A stretch of DNA of 19,705 nucleotides from NCBI GenBank assembly GCA_039679375.1, contig JBDKVA010000004.1:1-19705 (forward strand). Reading direction: 5' to 3'. A model generated the notes under the pieces. The model worked only from the letters and a program-made list of their open reading frames with translations. It was not told the DNA's origin and made no database searches. This document shows, in pieces, positions 16,541-19,705 of the stretch. Position numbers and translations under genes: made by a program. Position 1 is the stretch's first letter. Each line of letters begins with the position of its first letter. Source of the DNA: JBDKVA01 sp039679375 (lineage in GTDB: Bacteria; Bacillota; Clostridia; Acetivibrionales; DTU013).

Positions 16541-17365
16541 TTAGAAAATCGGTACGACAGCACCTTTGTATTTTTCCTCCATAAACTTCTTGACCTCATC
16601 GCTTTGCAGAGCTTTTATGAGCGCCAGTATGCCAGGGTCCTTCTCATTGCCTGCCTTGACGCAGAGGATATTTGCATAGGTCTGCGCTGCGGTTGAGTCC
16701 TTGTCTTCTGTTGCCAGTGCGTCGGTGGTCGCATTCAGTCCGGCCTGGATCGCGTAATTTCCATTGATTACGGCAAGGTCGACATCCTTCAGGGACAGGG
16801 CAAGCTGTGCGGCTTCCAGTTCCTTGATGGAGAGCTTCTTCGGATTCTCGGCAATATCGAGGATCGTCGCCGAAAGGCCTGTGCCGTCCTTGAGCTTGAT
16901 CAGGCCCTGATCCTGCAGGAGTATGAGCGCTCTGGCTTCATTTGTTCCGTCGTTTGGAACTGCGATTACGGCGCCCTCGGCAAGCTTATCGATGGAAGCC
17001 GTCTTGCCCGCATAGATGCCGAATGGCTCATAGTGAATAGCCGCTACGGAAACGAGATGTGTATTATTGTCCTTGTTGAATTCATCAAGGTACGGCTTAT
17101 GCTGGAAATAGTTTGCGTCCAGGTCGCCGTTCTCCACACCGGTATTGGGCTGGACATAATCGGTGAACTCCACGATCTCAAGTTCTACTCCCTGCTTTGC
17201 AAGAATATCCTTTGCTACGCCAAGAATTTCGGCATGCGGCGTAACGCTTGCACCTACTTTTATTTTTGTGCCTTTTTCAACGGAAGCCGATTTCCCGTTT
17301 GAGCATCCCGCAAAGACCGAGATGATCAGAACCAGTGCTAAAACTACCTTTAATGCTTTTTTCAT
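16541..17365 (-). CDS. metQ: Methionine ABC transporter substrate-binding lipoprotein
   Basis: A 274-residue NlpA/MetQ-family lipoprotein. There are three in-frame ATGs (17383, 17371, 17365). AAAAGGGG (17373-17380) is 7 bases from the third, which gives a standard lipoprotein signal MKKALKVVLALVLIISVFAG followed by Cys21 (lipobox VFAGC). Family hallmarks include IKVGASVTPHAEIL, VEFTDYVQPNTGVENGDLDANYFQHKPYL, and VAVPNDGTNEARAL-like and AVINGNYAIQAGL segments. It captures methionine outside the membrane and delivers it to MetI-MetN. It follows metI by 25 bp and ends the operon. Family members can prefer D- or L-methionine or methionine derivatives; the ligand cannot be read from the sequence, but the Met T-box upstream supports methionine. 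Confidence 0.94.
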   Translation of the reverse strand: MKKALKVVLALVLIISVFAGCSNGKSASVEKGTKIKVGASVTPHAEILGVAKDILAKQGVELEIVEFTDYVQPNTGVENGDLDANYFQHKPYLDEFNKDNNTHLVSVAAIHYEPFGIYAGKTASIDKLAEGAVIAVPNDGTNEARALILLQDQGLIKLKDGTGLSATILDIAENPKKLSIKELEAAQLALSLKDVDLAVINGNYAIQAGLNATTDALATEDKDSTAAQTYANILCVKAGNEKDPGILALIKALQSDEVKKFMEEKYKGAVVPIF

Positions 17366-17372
17366 TTTCATA

Positions 17373-17380
17373 CCCCTTTT
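17373..17380 (-). promoter_or_regulatory. Ribosome binding site deciding the metQ start
   Basis: AAAAGGGG overlaps the codons after the first possible ATG (17383) and lies 7 bases from the ATG at 17365, so the two upstream ATGs are unlikely starts. Confidence 0.7.
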
Positions 17381-17390
17381 CATTTAATAA

Positions 17391-18053
17391 TTATCTAATC
17401 CGTTTGTCGCTTTTATTTGAAATCAGATTCCCAATCTCCTGAAAAACCTGAACAATAAGGACCAATATCGCAACCATGACCAGCATAATGTCGGTTTCCG
17501 ACCGGTAATAACCGTAATTGACGGCGATCGTTCCAAGACCGCCGCCTCCCACAAAGCCCGACATAGCGGAATATCCCAGGATGGTTGTGGTGGCAATTGC
17601 CGCACCTATTATAAGTGAAGGCTTTGCTTCCGGAAGGATGACTTTGCAGACGATCTCCAGCGTTGACGCCCCCATAGATAGGGACGCTTCAATCACGCCC
17701 CGGTCCACCTCCTTTGCCGCGCTCTCGACCATACGTGCTACAAATGGAGCAGCCGCAATGACTAATGGTACGATGGTTGCGGTAGAGCCGATGGATGTGC
17801 CGACGATCGCCCTGGTGATCGGTATGACTGCAACCAGCAGGATGATAAACGGCACGGAGCGGAGAATATTTACAACACTGCCGACAATCCGGTTAAGTAC
17901 GGCATTCGGCTTTATTCCTTCCTTGTCGGTCACCACCAGAAGCATACCGATGGGAAGTCCCAGCACATAGGCCATAACTGTTGAAATGACGGTCATATAC
18001 AGTGTCTCGAGCAGCCCCATCCCCATCAGAGAAAGCATTTGATCATTAAACAT
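17391..18053 (-). CDS. metI: Methionine ABC transporter permease
   Basis: A 220-residue membrane protein starting MFNDQMLSL at 18053. GGAGGAG (18061-18067) lies 7 bases upstream. A longer frame to 18092 is open but would begin deep inside metN. About five hydrophobic segments are visible (near residues 15-41, 62-80, 90-110, 144-165 and 188-206). The permease signature EASLSMGASTLEIVCKVILP (about residues 122-141) is the EAA loop that docks onto the ATPase. The sequence is close to the family's usual length of about 220. It forms the membrane channel of the MetNIQ importer. Its ATG overlaps the metN stop by 8 bp, which implies translational coupling and equal expression. Confidence 0.94.
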   Translation of the reverse strand: MFNDQMLSLMGMGLLETLYMTVISTVMAYVLGLPIGMLLVVTDKEGIKPNAVLNRIVGSVVNILRSVPFIILLVAVIPITRAIVGTSIGSTATIVPLVIAAAPFVARMVESAAKEVDRGVIEASLSMGASTLEIVCKVILPEAKPSLIIGAAIATTTILGYSAMSGFVGGGGLGTIAVNYGYYRSETDIMLVMVAILVLIVQVFQEIGNLISNKSDKRIR

Positions 18054-19062
18054 TGTTTCTCTCCTCCTCGTATGTAATGTTATCGACATCAAGGCAGGCC
18101 AGCATTTGCCGGACGATTTCGGGATTTTCGGGAAGCTGCAGGATCATATGTCCGAATATTTTGCCGTCGATATTTTGCGTATTGGCAAATACAATGCTCA
18201 CAGGCGCGCCGCATTTCAGGATCATATTCGCAATAATGGGGCGGTCGGCAGAGCTGCCTTCAAATACAACGCGCAGGAATTTGCCGTTCTCCGTTGTTTT
18301 TTCCACATACTCGCCACGCGGGAAAATCAATCTCTTCGCAGACATGGTTTTAGGATGGCGGAACACCTCATCTACCGTGCCCATTTCCTCAATATGGCTA
18401 TTGTCAATAATGGCGACGCGGTTGCATATCTGCTCGATCACCTTCATTTCATGAGTGATGATGACTACAGTAACGCCGAGCTTTTGATTCAGTTCCTTGA
18501 GCAGTGCCAGAATGGATTGTGTAGTAGTCGGGTCCAGCGCACTGGTCGCTTCATCGCACAACAGCACCTTTGGCCCGGTCGCAAGAGCCCTTGCAATGGC
18601 AACGCGCTGCTTCTGCCCGCCGGAAAGCTGAGCCGGATAGGCCTTCTCCTTGTCCGAAAGCCCAACCATCTGAAGAAGCTCCCGCGCTCTGGCTTTTGCT
18701 TCTCTGCGAGGCACTTTGGCCAGTTCAAGAGGAAAACAGATGTTTTCCAACGCCGTCCTTTGCATGAGAAGATTAAAACCCTGAAAGATCATGCCGATGG
18801 ACTGTCTCACATGACGCAGTTCGCGGTCGGAAAGATGCGTAATGTCGTTGCCGTCAAACACAACGCTTCCTGCAGTAGGCTTCTCCAAAAGATTTATGCA
18901 TCTGACAAGCGTGCTTTTGCCCGCGCCTGACAGACCGATGATGCCGAATATCTCACCCTTTCTGATCGACAGGTTGATACTGTCCAGGGCTACTACCGCA
19001 TCTTCACCAATACCAAAGGTCTTGTTAAGGTTTTCGATTTGTATGATAGGAGTTGTATCCAT
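18046..19062 (-). CDS. metN: Methionine ABC transporter ATP-binding protein
   Basis: A 338-residue ATPase from the ATG at 19062, which has AAGGAACAGGA upstream. A longer open frame to 19143 exists, but its first 27 codons are not family-like and begin next to the T-box terminator. The ABC motifs are complete: Walker A GLSGAGKST (43-51), Q-loop Gln94, signature LSGGQ (146-150), Walker B VLLCDE (166-171) and switch His204. Residues 263-338 match the C-terminal NIL domain (FEGSSADRPIIANM, FGHMILQLPENPEIV), which in MetN proteins binds methionine and shuts the transporter down. The gene is first in the operon and sits directly after a T-box leader, so it is probably induced when charged initiator/elongator tRNA-Met runs low and inhibited by methionine at the protein level. 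Confidence 0.95.
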   Translation of the reverse strand: MDTTPIIQIENLNKTFGIGEDAVVALDSINLSIRKGEIFGIIGLSGAGKSTLVRCINLLEKPTAGSVVFDGNDITHLSDRELRHVRQSIGMIFQGFNLLMQRTALENICFPLELAKVPRREAKARARELLQMVGLSDKEKAYPAQLSGGQKQRVAIARALATGPKVLLCDEATSALDPTTTQSILALLKELNQKLGVTVVIITHEMKVIEQICNRVAIIDNSHIEEMGTVDEVFRHPKTMSAKRLIFPRGEYVEKTTENGKFLRVVFEGSSADRPIIANMILKCGAPVSIVFANTQNIDGKIFGHMILQLPENPEIVRQMLACLDVDNITYEEERNNV

Positions 19063-19162
19063 TATCCTGTTCCTTTCCCGGGGCCTTATGTCCTTCATCC
19101 CATCCCGAGTACCAAAGCGGCAATTCGTTAAGTAAATGTTCATTCAATATGAAAAACTGCAA

Positions 19163-19191
19163 TAAAAAATCCCTGATGAAATTCATCAAGG
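19163..19191 (-). terminator. Regulated terminator of the T-box leader
   Basis: On the minus strand CCTTGATGA pairs with TCATCAGGG (19171-19191), with one G-U pair and a short loop, followed by ATTTTTTATT. It starts about 15 bp past the T-box core, the standard placing for the terminator that competes with the antiterminator. Confidence 0.88.
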
Positions 19192-19440
19192 ACGACAGCT
19201 TCAGCTTCGTGGTACCACCTTGGTTCACCCACACCTCACAATGCGGGTCTTGCGGAGTACGGGAGATAATTTGCTTATAATATCATACTCCTGCGCTATC
19301 ACGGGCGCTCCCGTCGCAGCCTATGCATATAAATGCAGTCGGTGCAAGGCTCCTGGGCCATGTTCGGCTATATCCTGCGCGCCCCATTCCACCATCCGGG
19401 ACTCTCTGTATCGCGGTCTATTGCTTACTCTTCCTTTCAT
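19163..19440 (-). ncRNA. T-box riboswitch leader, probable methionine specificity
   Basis: On the minus strand the conserved T-box core AAGGTGGTACCACGAA (19206-19221) is followed by a terminator. Upstream, Stem I features are present: AGTA (19426-19429), AGAGAG (19402-19407), a GGTGGAA-type segment, and GAAC followed by ATG and G (the ATG at 19359-19361), fitting the specifier loop. The ATG specifier implies binding of tRNA-Met, consistent with the metNIQ genes. Uncharged tRNA would pair with the UGGN bulge in the T-box core and favour the antiterminator, switching the operon on when methionine is scarce. The 5' limit is approximate. Confidence 0.9.
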
Positions 19441-19454
19441 TGCCTTTCGGGTAT

Positions 19455-19487
19455 TCTGTATTAAATTTAATAATTTTGCTACAATAA
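19455..19487 (-). promoter_or_regulatory. Candidate promoter of metNIQ
   Basis: Upstream of the T-box leader, minus-strand TTGTAG (19479-19484) or TTATTG (19482-19487) could be the -35 box, with a weak -10 box around 19455-19461 (TACAGA/ATACAG). The position relative to the leader is right, but the -10 match is poor. Confidence 0.3.
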
Positions 19488-19490
19488 GCC

Positions 19491-19705
19491 GACCTGTACA
19501 TATAACGGTTATCGGCAGTGCAACTAATAACCAGTTTACATCATACCGGCCGATTCGTCAATAGAATCTGTTGAACTGGATCGCGTCAGTTTACTGTAGG
19601 GAAAAAAAGAAAAGAATCATCCTGCAATTTTGAGAGTCAGGAACGCCCTTGACAACAAGCATCTCCCATATGGTTTGCAGCCTGGGCGGCACCCTATGAA
19701 AATAG
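19491..19705. other. Intergenic sequence at the window end
   Basis: No gene here that I can support. Short open frames reach the window edge on both strands (for example plus from about 19600, and minus from 19704), but none has a start codon with a ribosome binding site or a recognisable product. Confidence 0.45.

Noticed and set aside
18106..18930. A 274-codon plus-strand frame opposite metN
   Set aside because: It is antisense to a clearly conserved ABC ATPase, and its product shows no recognisable domain.
19063..19143. Longer metN start at 19143
   Set aside because: The added residues are unlike MetN and the family-like protein begins at 19062, behind an AGGA-type site.
19600..19705. 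Open frame to the edge on the plus strand (NHPAILRVRNALDNKHLPYG)
   Set aside because: Only about 34 codons, no ATG near a ribosome binding site before the edge, and no family recognised; it cannot be supported without the next sequence.

Overview
The window looks like a low-GC, Gram-positive, Clostridia-type chromosome. The intergenic DNA is AT-rich. Ribosome binding sites are of the AGGAGG or AGGGGG type. A T-box leader controls a methionine transporter operon, exported proteins carry simple Sec or lipoprotein signals, and an IS200-type element of a kind common in Clostridia is present. Every supported gene lies on the minus strand, so the text below goes from high to low coordinates.

High-coordinate end (about 16458-19490): a methionine uptake operon, metN-metI-metQ (ATPase, permease, substrate-binding lipoprotein). 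It is preceded by a T-box leader whose likely specifier codon is ATG (Met) and followed by a hairpin terminator at 16458-16500. I see no supported gene at 19491-19705.

Middle (about 15541-16353): a complete IS200-type element with one Y1/HUH transposase gene and hairpin-rich ends. It sits about 50 bp upstream of the next gene, between that gene and a candidate promoter at 16325-16353.

Centre (3167-15489): one surface or secreted polymorphic-toxin operon. An exported protein of about 1196 residues, with at least seven near-identical fibronectin type III repeats and a cohesin-like tip, is followed 12 bp later by a giant 2798-residue protein. The giant protein has a signal peptide, a subtilisin propeptide, an apparently intact S8 protease (Asp182, His240, Ser394), a very long RHS/YD-repeat shell ending in the usual RHS core motif, and a variable tip. 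The last 90 residues of the tip resemble TNT-type NAD-glycohydrolase toxins. A small gene of 101 codons, 17 bp downstream, is the probable cognate immunity gene.

Low-coordinate end (1-3166): an Imm26-like second immunity gene (1863-2357) sits alone between copies of a GC-richer interspersed repeat (copy A 1724-1804, copy B 2416-2610, copy C 2829-3080). Beyond it lies the 5' part of a gene for an exported, possibly beta-propeller protein that runs off the window edge.

The most unusual features are the subtilisin-RHS-toxin fusion with its FN3 partner, and the repeat-flanked immunity cassette. The repeat could be a recombination substrate or a structured RNA element; the sequence alone does not decide.
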